Positions 1 to 6,406 of a stretch of DNA of 6,406 nt are shown here, piece by piece (position 1 is the stretch's first letter; each line of letters begins with the position of its first letter). This stretch comes from Actinomycetota bacterium. Lineage in GTDB: Bacteria; Actinomycetota; Coriobacteriia; Anaerosomatales; D1FN1-002. The notes beneath the pieces were generated by a model, which did no database searches, was not told where the DNA came from, and worked only from the letters and a program-made list of their open reading frames with translations. The translations under genes and the position numbers were made by a program. The stretch spans positions 1-6,406 of the forward strand of contig VAUM01000094.1 of NCBI GenBank assembly GCA_005774595.1, read 5' to 3'.

Positions 1-1
1 G

Positions 2-613
2 CCCAAGGGCGCGCTGTTCGCCGAGAGCGTCGCAGCCCTCGCGGACGCCGGCCTCGACACCGGCGACCTGGGCGACCCCGGCCGGCGCCTCGTCATCGAC
101 ACGCCGGACGCGCGCTTCGTCATCGGCAAGCCGACCGACATCCCCATCTACGTCGCGCACGGCGCCGTGGACTGCGGCATCGCGGGCGCGGACGTGCTGG
201 CCGAGTCGGAGCTCGACGTCGTCGAGATGGCGGACCTGCGCTTCGGCGGCTGCCGCTTCGTCGTGGCGGGCCTGGCCGCCGGCCCGGCGCAGCCCGCCGC
301 CCGCACGGGCGCGCTGCGCGTCGCCACGAAGTACCCGCGCGTCGCGGAGGCGTACTTCGGCGCCCGCGGCGTCCAGACCGAGATCGTGCGCCTCAACGGC
401 AACATCGAGATCGCGCCGCTCATCGGCTTGGCCGACGTCATCGTCGACATCACCGCCACCGGCACGACGCTGCGTGAGAACGGCCTCGTCGAGACCGCCG
501 AGGTCATGGCGAGCACGGCGCGCTTCATCGCCAACCCCGTGTCGCTGCGCCTGCGGCCCGAGGTCACCGCGCTCGCCGGGTCGCTCGCCGCGGGCACGTC
601 CGCCCACGGGTAG
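2..613 (+). CDS. hisG: ATP phosphoribosyltransferase, short form (5'-truncated by window)
   Basis: HisG condenses ATP with PRPP to give phosphoribosyl-ATP, the committed first step of histidine synthesis in the cytosol. The window opens inside the gene: 203 codons are visible, starting with the conserved Pro-Lys-Gly that normally lies a few residues after the initiator Met, so only about 5-10 codons are missing. The family signature is intact near the C-terminus (visible residues about 145-162, DVIVDITATGTTLRENGL), which forms the PRPP phosphate-binding loop; LNGNIEIAPLIGLAD comes just before it. The protein stops about 40 residues after this signature, so it lacks the C-terminal ACT-like regulatory domain of long-form HisG. 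Known family behaviour: short HisG is active only in a complex with HisZ, a histidyl-tRNA synthetase-like regulatory subunit that also carries histidine feedback. HisZ is not in this window and is probably upstream. The family assignment is secure; the exact start is unseen. Confidence 0.97.
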   Translation, partial: PKGALFAESVAALADAGLDTGDLGDPGRRLVIDTPDARFVIGKPTDIPIYVAHGAVDCGIAGADVLAESELDVVEMADLRFGGCRFVVAGLAAGPAQPAARTGALRVATKYPRVAEAYFGARGVQTEIVRLNGNIEIAPLIGLADVIVDITATGTTLRENGLVETAEVMASTARFIANPVSLRLRPEVTALAGSLAAGTSAHG

Positions 614-692
614 AATGGTCACGGCGCGAAGGGGCGCGGCCACGCGGACTTCGCCGGAAGCGCCGCTGACCCACGAGGAGGGATCCGCACCC
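614..692 (+). other. hisG-hisD intergenic gap with possible hairpin
   Basis: This 79-base gap is the longest non-coding stretch in the window. Bases 644-666 can fold into a hairpin: GCGG (644-647) pairs with CCGC (663-666), then across a small internal bulge CTTC (649-652) pairs with GAAG (657-660) around a GCCG loop. No T-run follows, so it is not an intrinsic terminator. A TAGAAT hexamer (611-616, overlapping the hisG stop) resembles a -10 box, but I see no matching -35. In DNA this GC-rich such stems arise easily, so a role as an mRNA processing or stability element is only a possibility. Confidence 0.3.
676..681 (+). promoter_or_regulatory. Shine-Dalgarno of hisD
   Basis: AGGAGG lies 11 bases before ATG 693. 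It decides the hisD start against in-frame upstream codons that would extend the reading frame back into hisG. The family N-terminus (MLRRIDL...) begins at the same ATG. Confidence 0.85.
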
Positions 693-2054
693 ATGTTGCG
701 ACGCATAGACCTCACGCGCGGACAGCGCCTCACCGAGGCCGACCTCGTGCGCTCAGGCGGCATCGACGCCGAGGTGCTCGGCGTGGCGCAGCGCATCGTC
801 GACGACGTGCGCGCGCGCGGCGACGAGGCCCTGCGCGAGTACACCAAGCAGCTCGACAAGGCGGACATCGGCGTCATCCGTGTCTCGGAGGCCGAGATCG
901 AGGCGGCCGTGGCCGCCGTGGGCGACGACTTCCTCGACTCGGTGTCGGCCGCCGCCGACGCTATCGAGGACTTCCACCGCCGCCAGGTGCCGCAGTCCTG
1001 GTTCACGCCCGGCGACGGCGGCGTCTTCCTCGGAGTGAAGGTCACGCCCATCCGCCGCGTCGGCATCTACGTGCCGGGCGGGCGGGCCCGCTACCCGTCC
1101 TCGGTGCTCATGAACGCCATCCCGGCGATCGTCGCCGGCGTCGACGAGATCGCCATGGTCTGCCCGCCGGACGCCGAGGGCGGCGTGTCGCCGTACACGC
1201 TGGCCGCCGCGCAGATCGCCGGCGTCGACGAGGTCTACCGGGTCGGCGGCGCTCAGGCCGTCGCCGCGTTGGCGTACGGCACCGAGTCGATACCGCGCGT
1301 CGACAAGATCACCGGCCCGGGCAACGCGTACGTGACCGCCGCGAAGAAGCTCGTGATGGGCGAGGTGGGCATCGACATGCTCGCCGGCCCTTCCGAGGTC
1401 CTCGTGCTCGCGGACGACACCGCCGTGCCCGCCTTCGTCGCGGTCGACCTGATGGCCCAGGCGGAGCACGACCCGCGCGCGGCCACCTACCTCGTCACCA
1501 CCGACCCGGATCTGCCCGACGCGGTCACGGAGGCGCTCGAGGTGCTGCTCGGCGAGGCGCCGCGCGCCGACGTCATCCGCCGCTCGCTCACCGACAACGG
1601 CGTGGCCGTGGTCTGCCCCGACATCGGCGTGGCGATCGACGTCGCCAACGTGATCGCCCCCGAGCACCTCGAGGTGCAGTGCGCCGACCCGTTCGACCTG
1701 CTCGGCGCGATCCGCAACGCGGGCGCGATCTTCCTCGGGCCGTGGACGCCCGAGTCGATCGGCGACTACGTGGCCGGGCCCAACCACGTCCTGCCCACCG
1801 GCGGCACGGCGCGGTTCTCCTCGCCGCTGTCCGTCGACGACTTCGTGAAGAAGTCCTCGGTCATCTCGTACTCGTTCGAGGCGCTCGAGGTCGACGGCCC
1901 GATCTGCATGGCCATCGCCGAGGCCGAAGGGCTCTACGCCCACGGCGAGGCGGTCGGGCTGCGGCTCGCGTCCGTCATGGAGGAGATCGACGTCGAGGGC
2001 GAACTCGCCGAGCTGCTCGACGAGGACGACGAGGACGACGAGGGCGGCGAGTAG
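693..2054 (+). CDS. hisD: Histidinol dehydrogenase
   Basis: HisD carries out the last two steps, oxidising L-histidinol through histidinal to L-histidine with two NAD+; it is a zinc-dependent homodimer. The 453-residue product shows GIYVPGG (124-130), the signature block around [10 protein letters not shown] (205-214) and [11 protein letters not shown] (231-241), the zinc ligands Gln256 and His259 (in MAQAEHD), Asp358 and His417 (in EGLYAHGEA), and the catalytic pair Glu324-His325 (in APEHLEV). These line up with E. coli Gln259, His262, Asp360, His419, Glu326 and His327. The start is the ATG behind a good Shine-Dalgarno. The oddity is a very acidic C-terminal tail (residues 443-453, nearly all Asp/Glu plus Gly) beyond the usual end of the fold, encoded by a 9-base tandem repeat. 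hisC starts one base after the stop, so the two are probably translationally coupled. Identity is not in doubt. Confidence 0.98.
   Translation: MLRRIDLTRGQRLTEADLVRSGGIDAEVLGVAQRIVDDVRARGDEALREYTKQLDKADIGVIRVSEAEIEAAVAAVGDDFLDSVSAAADAIEDFHRRQVPQSWFTPGDGGVFLGVKVTPIRRVGIYVPGGRARYPSSVLMNAIPAIVAGVDEIAMVCPPDAEGGVSPYTLAAAQIAGVDEVYRVGGAQAVAALAYGTESIPRVDKITGPGNAYVTAAKKLVMGEVGIDMLAGPSEVLVLADDTAVPAFVAVDLMAQAEHDPRAATYLVTTDPDLPDAVTEALEVLLGEAPRADVIRRSLTDNGVAVVCPDIGVAIDVANVIAPEHLEVQCADPFDLLGAIRNAGAIFLGPWTPESIGDYVAGPNHVLPTGGTARFSSPLSVDDFVKKSSVISYSFEALEVDGPICMAIAEAEGLYAHGEAVGLRLASVMEEIDVEGELAELLDEDDEDDEGGE
2019..2042 (+). repeat. 9-bp in-frame tandem repeat encoding acidic tail of HisD
   Basis: The unit GACGAGGAC occurs 2.67 times without mismatch, giving Asp-Glu-Asp repeats at HisD residues 443-450. 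Because the unit is a multiple of three, slippage would change tail length without shifting frame. The purine-rich end of the repeat (GAGGG, 2040-2044) lies 11 bases before the hisC start and may also act as its ribosome binding site. Confidence 0.8.
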
Positions 2055-2055
2055 C

Positions 2056-3180
2056 GTGGGACGCCTGCGGCCGCCGCGGCGCGAGCTCGAAGGGCTCGTC
2101 GCCTACGATGCCAAGGACGTGCACGCCGACGTCTACCTGCACGCGAACGAGAACCCGCTCGATCTGCCGGGCGAGGTGCTGGACAAGCTCGCCAAGCGGC
2201 TGCGCGACGTCGGCTTCAACCGGTACCCGGACCCGCTCGCCAACGGCCTGCGGGACCTGATCGCCGAGGCGAACGGCCTGGAGCGCGGCAACGTGCTCAT
2301 CGGCAACGGCGGCGACGAGCTCATCTTCGACCTGCTGCTGGCCTGGGGCGGGCCGGGACGCACGCTGCTCGACCTGCCGCCGACGTTCTCGATGTACGCC
2401 ATCGACGCGCGCGTGACCGGCACGCAGCTGGTCGAGATCGCGCGCGACCCGCGGGACTTCTCGGTGGATGAGGCCGCGGTGCTCGAGCGCGCCGCCGGTG
2501 GCGACATCGACATCGTCGTGGTGTCGAACCCCAACAACCCGACCGGCAACCTCGTGCCCGAGACGTTCCTCATCGACCTGCTCAAGTCCACCGACGCGCT
2601 CGTGCTCGTCGACGAGGCGTACTTCGAGTTCTCGAGGCACACGATGCGGCCGCACATGGACCGGCACCCGAACCTCGTCATCCTGCGCACGTTCTCCAAG
2701 GCGTTCTCGCTCGCGGGGATGCGGGTGGGCTACCTGCTCGGTTCGGCCGACGTCGTCACCGAACTGACCAAGGTGCGGCAGCCGTACTCGGTGGACCGGA
2801 TGTCGCAGACCGTGGCGCGCATGGTGTTCAAGGAGCGCGCCGTGTTCGAGGCCGGCATCCGCGACATCATGCGCCGCCGCGACGTGCTGCTCCACGGGCT
2901 GTCGTCGCTGCCCGGCGTGACAGCTTTCACTTCCGAGGCGAACTTCGTGCTCTTCCGCGTGGAGCATGCCTCGGCGGTCTGGCGCGACCTGCTGCACGGC
3001 CACGGTGTGCTCGTGCGCGACTTCTCGCGCACGCCGGGCCTGGAGGACTGCCTGCGGGTGACCGTGGGCACCGATGAGGAGATCGCGCGGTTCCTCGCGG
3101 GGATGGACGAGATCCTGGCCTCGCGCGCGGCGGCCGAGCACTTCGGCGCGAGCGCGCGGGCGAAGCGTCACGAGGACTGA
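2056..3180 (+). CDS. hisC: Histidinol-phosphate aminotransferase
   Basis: HisC is a PLP-dependent class I/II aminotransferase that converts imidazole acetol-phosphate and glutamate to L-histidinol phosphate and 2-oxoglutarate. The 374-residue product has the substrate-proximal HANENP motif (29-34), a RYPDP strand (56-60), the SNPNNPTG loop (157-164), DEAYFEF (186-192) with Asp186 and Tyr189 contacting the cofactor, the PLP Schiff-base lysine Lys215 in [11 protein letters not shown], Arg223 in the phosphate-binding GMRVGY, and Arg334 (CLRVTVGT) expected to bind the substrate carboxylate. The GTG start is chosen because it falls one base after the hisD stop and gives a family-like N-terminus; no better start lies before the conserved region. 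The C-terminus runs about 15-20 residues past the usual end in an Ala/Arg-rich tail. The HisC role, rather than a related aromatic or Cobyric-type aminotransferase, is supported mainly by its place in the operon. Confidence 0.95.
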   Translation: MGRLRPPRRELEGLVAYDAKDVHADVYLHANENPLDLPGEVLDKLAKRLRDVGFNRYPDPLANGLRDLIAEANGLERGNVLIGNGGDELIFDLLLAWGGPGRTLLDLPPTFSMYAIDARVTGTQLVEIARDPRDFSVDEAAVLERAAGGDIDIVVVSNPNNPTGNLVPETFLIDLLKSTDALVLVDEAYFEFSRHTMRPHMDRHPNLVILRTFSKAFSLAGMRVGYLLGSADVVTELTKVRQPYSVDRMSQTVARMVFKERAVFEAGIRDIMRRRDVLLHGLSSLPGVTAFTSEANFVLFRVEHASAVWRDLLHGHGVLVRDFSRTPGLEDCLRVTVGTDEEIARFLAGMDEILASRAAAEHFGASARAKRHED

Positions 3181-3192
3181 CGGTACGGCGAC

Positions 3193-3201
3193 GGAAGGGG
3201 G
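3193..3201 (+). promoter_or_regulatory. Ribosome binding site of hisB
   Basis: The purine run GGAAGGGGG ends 10 bases before ATG 3212 and 19 bases before the alternative in-frame ATG at 3221. Spacing therefore favours 3212 as the start. Confidence 0.65.
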
Positions 3202-3211
3202 CGGCGAGCAC

Positions 3212-3799
3212 ATGGGCCGCATGGCGACGATAGAGCGCAAGACCCGCGAGACGGACATCATGGTCGCGATAGACCTCGACGGCTCGGGCGTGTGCGCCGT
3301 GGACACGGGCGTGCCGTTCTTCGACCACATGCTCGACGCGCTCGGGCGCCACGCGCTGCTCGACCTGACCGTGAAGGCGGCAGGCGACCTCGAGATCGAC
3401 GCGCACCACACCGTCGAGGACGTGGGCATCTGCCTCGGGGCGGCCATCGCCGAGGCGCTCGGCGACAAGCGGGGCATCACGCGGTTCGGCTCGGCGATGG
3501 TGCCGATGGACGAGGCGCTGGTCGCGTGCGCCATCGACATCTCCGGCCGAGGAGGGCTCGTCTACGAGGTGGACCTGCCCATCGAGATCATCGGGACCTT
3601 CGATACCTCGCTGGCGCGCGAGTTCATGACCGCGCTCGCGATGAACGCGGGCATGACCGTGCACGTCGTCGGGATGGCGGGCGGCAACGCGCACCACATC
3701 GTCGAGGCCGCGTTCAAGGCGTTCGCGCGTGCGTTGTACGCGGCGATCGCCATCGACCCGCGCGTCGCCGGCGTGCCGTCGACCAAGGGAGCGCTGTGA
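3212..3799 (+). CDS. hisB: Imidazoleglycerol-phosphate dehydratase (monofunctional)
   Basis: HisB dehydrates imidazole glycerol phosphate to imidazole acetol-phosphate; family members are 24-subunit assemblies with a dinuclear Mn site. The 195-residue product is exactly the length of the stand-alone enzyme. Metal and substrate motifs are complete: FFDHM (36-40), HHTVED (65-70), Glu137 in REFMTAL, and HHIVE (161-165), the two HHxVE motifs marking the internal duplication of the fold. It ends in STKGAL, close to the family's usual STKG terminus. There is no N-terminal HAD phosphatase domain as in the bifunctional E. coli HisB, so histidinol-phosphate phosphatase activity must come from another gene. 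It follows hisC by 31 bases and precedes hisH by 7. The ATG at 3221 is a possible alternative start that would remove three residues. Confidence 0.98.
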   Translation: MGRMATIERKTRETDIMVAIDLDGSGVCAVDTGVPFFDHMLDALGRHALLDLTVKAAGDLEIDAHHTVEDVGICLGAAIAEALGDKRGITRFGSAMVPMDEALVACAIDISGRGGLVYEVDLPIEIIGTFDTSLAREFMTALAMNAGMTVHVVGMAGGNAHHIVEAAFKAFARALYAAIAIDPRVAGVPSTKGAL

Positions 3800-3806
3800 C
3801 GCACCC

Positions 3807-4433
3807 GTGATCGCCGTCGTCGACTACCGGATGGGCAACCTGCGCAGCGTGCAGAAGGGCTTCGAGCACGCCGGGGTGGCCGACGTCCGCGTGACGGGCG
3901 ACCCGACCGTGGTCGCGGCCGCCGACGGCATCGTGCTGCCGGGCGTGGGCGCGTTCCGCGACGCGGCGGCGAACCTGCGCTCCTCGGGCGTGCGCGAGGT
4001 CATGCTCGAGCGCGTGGCGGCGGGCGTGCCGTTCCTCGGCATCTGCCTCGGCCTGCAGCTGCTGTGCGACACCGGGTACGAGGACGGCGAGTGGGAGGGC
4101 CTGCACCTCGTTCCGGGGGAGTGCACGCGGCTGCCCGCGGGCGTGAAGGTGCCGCACATGGGCTGGAACACGGTCGAGTACCCGAACCCCTCGCGCCTGT
4201 TCGACGGCGTGCCCGAGTCCACGGCGTTCTACTTCGTGCACAGCTACCGCCTCGAGCCGGCCGACGAGACGGCTATCATCGGCTCGACCGAGTACGGCGT
4301 GAGGTTCGCTTCGGCCGTGCAGTCCGGCAACGTGCATGCGGTCCAGTTCCACCCCGAGAAGTCCTCGTCGGCGGGCCTGCGCGTGCTGGCGAACTTCGGA
4401 AGCATCGTTGCGGAGAGGAGTGCCGAAGCGTGA
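3807..4433 (+). CDS. hisH: Imidazole glycerol phosphate synthase, glutaminase subunit
   Basis: HisH is the class I glutamine amidotransferase that releases ammonia from glutamine and passes it through a tunnel to HisF. The 208-residue product carries the whole catalytic triad: Cys80 in FLGICLGLQLL, His182 and Glu184 in AVQFHPEKSS. The oxyanion-strand region PGVGAF (45-50) and the HisH-typical VPHMGWN (115-121) and YFVHSY (142-147) are also present, which separates it from TrpG, PabA or PurQ. The GTG start gives MIAVVDYRMGN, the normal HisH N-terminus; no other in-frame start nearby fits. The ribosome binding site is poor: the nearest purine run, AGGGAG (3786-3791), lies inside the end of hisB at 15 bases spacing. 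Translation may therefore depend on ribosomes finishing hisB. It overlaps hisA by four bases. Confidence 0.97.
   Translation: MIAVVDYRMGNLRSVQKGFEHAGVADVRVTGDPTVVAAADGIVLPGVGAFRDAAANLRSSGVREVMLERVAAGVPFLGICLGLQLLCDTGYEDGEWEGLHLVPGECTRLPAGVKVPHMGWNTVEYPNPSRLFDGVPESTAFYFVHSYRLEPADETAIIGSTEYGVRFASAVQSGNVHAVQFHPEKSSSAGLRVLANFGSIVAERSAEA
4412..4420 (+). promoter_or_regulatory. Ribosome binding site of hisA, inside hisH
   Basis: GGAGAGGAG within the last codons of hisH ends 9 bases before the hisA GTG at 4430. That start shares the GTGA overlap with the hisH stop, an arrangement typical of translational coupling. Confidence 0.7.
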
Positions 4434-5158
4434 TCGTCTTCCCGGCCATCGACATCCTCGACGGGCGCGCGGTGCGGCTGCAGCAGGGCCGCCTCGACGC
4501 CGTCACGGTGTACAACGACGACCCGGTCGACCAGGCGCGGCAGTGGGTCGACGGCGGCGCCGAGTGGCTGCACGTCGTCGACCTCGACGGCGCGGTCCTG
4601 GGCGAGCCGCGCAACATCGACGTGGTGCGCAGGATCGTCGCGCACGCAGGCATCCCCGTGCAGGTCGGCGGAGGCATCCGCACGATGGAGACCATCCGCA
4701 CCTACCTCGACGCCGGCGTGGAGCGTGTGGTGCTCGGCACGACGCTCGTCACGCACCCCGAACTCGTCGCCGAGGCGTGCCGCGAGTCGTGCGAGCACAT
4801 CGTGGCCGGCATCGACGCCCGCGACGGCAAGGTCGCGATCGAAGGCTGGCGCGAGGGCACCGACCACGGCGTCTACGAGCTCATCCGCGACCTGCAGGTG
4901 CTCGGCGTCGGCCGCGTGGCGTACACGGACATCTCGCGCGACGGCACGCAGACCGGCGTGAACTACGGCGCGTACCGGGCGCTCGTGGGCCAGGTGGACA
5001 TCCCCGTCATCGCGAGCGGCGGTGTGTCGACGCTCGACGACATCCGCGACCTGCTCACGATCGGCCCGCAGGTCGAAGGCGTGATCGTCGGGCGCGCGCT
5101 CTACGAGCGCAGCTTCACGCTGCCCGAGGCGCTCGCCGTCGCCCGCGGCGAGGCGTAG
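4430..5158 (+). CDS. hisA: ProFAR isomerase (phosphoribosylformimino-AICAR-P isomerase)
   Basis: HisA is a (beta/alpha)8-barrel isomerase that carries out the Amadori rearrangement of ProFAR to PRFAR. The 242-residue product has the general acid/base pair Asp8 (FPAIDILDG) and Asp129 (AGIDARDGK) at the ends of strands 1 and 5, Trp140 (IEGW) on the loop after strand 5, TDISRDGT (166-173), and two phosphate-binding loops, VGGGIR (79-84) and IASGGVS (194-200). VGGGIR and GTTLV match HisA from non-actinobacterial lineages better than PriA, the dual HisA/TrpF enzyme of most Actinobacteria, which usually has SGGIR in that place. Dual function cannot be ruled out from sequence alone. The GTG start overlaps the hisH stop (GTGA) and has a good ribosome binding site in hisH. 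HisA is homologous to its neighbour HisF, by ancient duplication. Confidence 0.96.
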   Translation: MIVFPAIDILDGRAVRLQQGRLDAVTVYNDDPVDQARQWVDGGAEWLHVVDLDGAVLGEPRNIDVVRRIVAHAGIPVQVGGGIRTMETIRTYLDAGVERVVLGTTLVTHPELVAEACRESCEHIVAGIDARDGKVAIEGWREGTDHGVYELIRDLQVLGVGRVAYTDISRDGTQTGVNYGAYRALVGQVDIPVIASGGVSTLDDIRDLLTIGPQVEGVIVGRALYERSFTLPEALAVARGEA

Positions 5159-5170
5159 GCGCGGCCCGGC

Positions 5171-5935
5171 GTGCTGATGAAGCGCGTCATACCGTGCCTC
5201 GACGTGCACGCCGGCCGCGTGGTCAAGGGCGTGAACTTCGTGAACCTGCGCGACGCGGGCGACCCGGTCGAGCTCGCCGCGGTCTACGACCGCGAGGGCG
5301 CCGACGAGCTCGTCTTCCTCGACATCACCGCCACGCACGAGGAGCGCCCGTACATGCTCGACGTGGCGACGCGCACCGCTGAGGAGGTCTTCATCCCGTA
5401 CACGGTCGGCGGCGGGATGCGCTCGGCTGCCGACATCCGTGCGATGCTCGCGGCCGGCTGCGACAAGATCTCGATGAACTCGGCGGCGGTCGCGGACCCC
5501 GGCCTCATCACCGAGACGGCCCGCATCTACGGCTCGCAGTGCATCGTGGTCGCGATCGACGCCAAGCGCGCGGCGGGAGACGTCGAGCGCTGGGAGGTCT
5601 ACGTCTCGGGCGGGCGCACCGCGACCGGCATCGACGCGGTCGAGTGGGCGCGGGAGGCCGAAGCGCGCGGCTCGGGCGAGATCCTGCTCACGAGCATGGA
5701 CCGCGACGGCACCAAGGACGGCTTCGACATCCCGCTCACGCGGGCGATCACCCGCGCCGTCAACATCCCGGTCATCGCGTCGGGCGGGGCGGGCGAGCTC
5801 GAGCACTTCGCCGAGGCGGTCATCGAAGCCGACGCCGACGCGGTGCTCGCCGCGAGCGTCTTCCACTTCGGCGAGTTCTCGATCCGGCAGGTCAAGGAGT
5901 CGATGGCGTCGCACGGCGTGCCCGTGCGGCTGTGA
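5171..5935 (+). CDS. hisF: Imidazole glycerol phosphate synthase, cyclase subunit
   Basis: HisF uses ammonia delivered by HisH to convert PRFAR to imidazole glycerol phosphate plus AICAR, which returns to purine synthesis. The 254-residue barrel has catalytic Asp11 (IPCLDV) and Asp130 (VAIDAKR), phosphate loops VGGGMR (79-84) and IASGGAG (202-208), and the late signature MDRDGT (176-181). Residues known from Thermotoga HisF at the ammonia gate and HisH interface are kept: Arg5, Glu46, Asp98, Lys99 and the Glu of GSGEILL (Glu170 here). Numbering from GTG 5171 matches Thermotoga's without offset up to about residue 135, which favours this GTG over the ATG two codons later (5177). Neither start has a clear Shine-Dalgarno; the closest purine-rich stretch is in the end of hisA. 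hisA lies 12 bases upstream, so coupling is likely. Confidence 0.98.
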   Translation: MLMKRVIPCLDVHAGRVVKGVNFVNLRDAGDPVELAAVYDREGADELVFLDITATHEERPYMLDVATRTAEEVFIPYTVGGGMRSAADIRAMLAAGCDKISMNSAAVADPGLITETARIYGSQCIVVAIDAKRAAGDVERWEVYVSGGRTATGIDAVEWAREAEARGSGEILLTSMDRDGTKDGFDIPLTRAITRAVNIPVIASGGAGELEHFAEAVIEADADAVLAASVFHFGEFSIRQVKESMASHGVPVRL

Positions 5936-5936
5936 C

Positions 5937-5942
5937 AGGAGG
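5937..5942 (+). promoter_or_regulatory. Shine-Dalgarno of hisIE
   Basis: A perfect AGGAGG sits in the 13-base hisF-hisIE gap, 6 bases before GTG 5949. It is the strongest ribosome binding site in the window and fixes the hisIE start. Confidence 0.9.
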
Positions 5943-5948
5943 CATCAC

Positions 5949-6406
5949 GTGACCGACCGCGAGCGCGACGCGCTGCAGATCGCCGACCTGAAGTACGACG
6001 ACGCCGGGCTGATCCCGGCCGTGATCCAGCAGCACGACACCGGCGAGGTGCTGATGGTGGCGTGGATGAACTCCGAGTCGCTGGCCAAGACGCTCGAGAC
6101 GCGGCGCACGTGGTTCTGGAGCCGCAGCCGCTCCAAGTACTGGATGAAGGGCGAGGAGTCCGGCAACGTCCAGGAGGTCCTCGACGTGAGGTACGACTGC
6201 GACGCGGACTGCCTGCTCGTCGCCGTCGACCAGGTCGGCAGCGGCGTGGCGTGCCACACCGGCGAGCGCTCGTGCTTCTACCGCTCGCTCACGGACCCGG
6301 ACGCGGGCGCGTCCGCGGCGCCCGACGGCATCGGCGCGGTCCTCGGCCAGCACGAGCGCGTGCTGCGGCAGCGCAAGGCGGACATGCCCGAGGGCTCGTA
6401 CACCGC
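5949..6406 (+). CDS. hisIE: Phosphoribosyl-AMP cyclohydrolase / phosphoribosyl-ATP pyrophosphatase fusion (3'-truncated by window)
   Basis: The gene runs off the window after 152 codons. Residues about 12-114 form a full HisI domain, which opens the adenine ring of PR-AMP to give Pro[11 protein letters not shown] (34-41), FWSRSR (56-61), WMKGEESGN (65-73), the metal-binding DCDAD (83-87) and CHTGERSCF (102-110), with the conserved cysteines present. After a short Ala/Asp-rich linker, residues about 127-152 ([12 protein letters not shown], then ADMPEGSYT) match the start of HisE, the all-alpha pyrophosphohydrolase that removes pyrophosphate from PR-ATP. I infer a HisI-HisE fusion of roughly 210-230 residues, with the catalytic acidic helices of HisE lying beyond the window. 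HisI alone is certain; the fusion rests on about 25 visible HisE residues. It would be the last pathway enzyme in the cluster. Translation starts at GTG behind a consensus Shine-Dalgarno. Confidence 0.9.
   Translation, partial: MTDRERDALQIADLKYDDAGLIPAVIQQHDTGEVLMVAWMNSESLAKTLETRRTWFWSRSRSKYWMKGEESGNVQEVLDVRYDCDADCLLVAVDQVGSGVACHTGERSCFYRSLTDPDAGASAAPDGIGAVLGQHERVLRQRKADMPEGSYT

Noticed and set aside
611..616. TAGAAT as a housekeeping promoter -10
   Set aside because: No -35-like hexamer at suitable spacing upstream, and the hexamer includes the hisG stop codon; not enough to call a promoter feature.
644..666. Intrinsic terminator after hisG
   Set aside because: The stem is not followed by a T-run, and downstream genes continue the same pathway on the same strand.
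474..692. N-terminal extension of HisD back into hisG
   Set aside because: The added 73 residues are the out-of-frame reading of hisG plus the gap, are Arg/Pro/Ser-rich, and have no HisD homology; the Shine-Dalgarno at 676-681 marks ATG 693.
753..1943. 396-codon open frame on the - strand inside hisD
   Set aside because: Antisense shadow of hisD with a biased His/Asp/Val/Arg composition and no domain.
3074..3211. N-terminal extension of HisB into the end of hisC
   Set aside because: Arg/Ser-rich out-of-frame reading of hisC; the family length and the ribosome binding site support ATG 3212.
1975..3540. 521-codon open frame on the - strand across hisD, hisC and hisB
   Set aside because: Long stop-free antisense frames are expected opposite genes with G/C-rich third positions. 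Its translation is low-complexity Arg/His/Val/Asp-rich, has no recognisable domain, and lies over three well-supported genes.
4336..5382. 348-codon + strand frame overlapping hisH, hisA and hisF
   Set aside because: Arg/Ala/Gly-rich out-of-frame translation, an artefact of GC-rich codons; hisA is certain in the other frame.
4244..5914. 556-codon open frame on the - strand across hisH, hisA and hisF
   Set aside because: Same composition artefact; it spans three genes with intact active sites and resembles no protein family.

Overview
The window is one uninterrupted stretch of a histidine biosynthesis operon, all on the + strand: hisG (5' end cut off by the window), hisD, hisC, hisB, hisH, hisA, hisF and hisIE (3' end cut off). 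Every gene is recognised from family motifs and intact active-site residues. No frameshifts, mobile elements, RNA genes or CRISPR arrays are visible. I found no undescribed system. This is core metabolism, and the points of interest lie in enzyme variants and operon design.

Layout: hisG ends at 613. A 79-base gap follows, the only sizeable non-coding stretch, and holds a possible hairpin and the Shine-Dalgarno of hisD (693-2054). hisC (2056-3180) begins one base after hisD. hisB (3212-3799) follows a 31-base gap with its own ribosome binding site. hisH (3807-4433) starts 7 bases later. hisA (4430-5158) overlaps hisH by 4 bases. hisF (5171-5935) comes 12 bases after hisA. hisIE (5949 to the window end) has a consensus Shine-Dalgarno. 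No stretch over 300 bases lacks a gene.

The genes supply most of the pathway from PRPP and ATP to histidine. HisG makes PR-ATP. HisIE hydrolyses it to PR-AMP and opens the ring to ProFAR. HisA isomerises ProFAR to PRFAR. The HisH-HisF glutaminase-cyclase makes IGP and AICAR. HisB dehydrates IGP, HisC transaminates the product, and HisD oxidises histidinol to histidine. Two parts are absent from the window: HisZ, which the short-form HisG should require, and a histidinol-phosphate phosphatase, because HisB here is only the dehydratase.

Organism: the DNA is very GC-rich (about 70% by eye) with G/C-ending codons and many GTG starts (hisC, hisH, hisA, hisF, hisIE). That suggests an actinobacterium or another high-GC Gram-positive. 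The short HisG, a HisA-type rather than PriA-type isomerase, and the HisI-HisE fusion differ from the usual mycobacterial or streptomycete set. They fit better with a deep actinobacterial lineage (for example Coriobacteriia relatives) or a high-GC Firmicute. This placement is inference and not firm.
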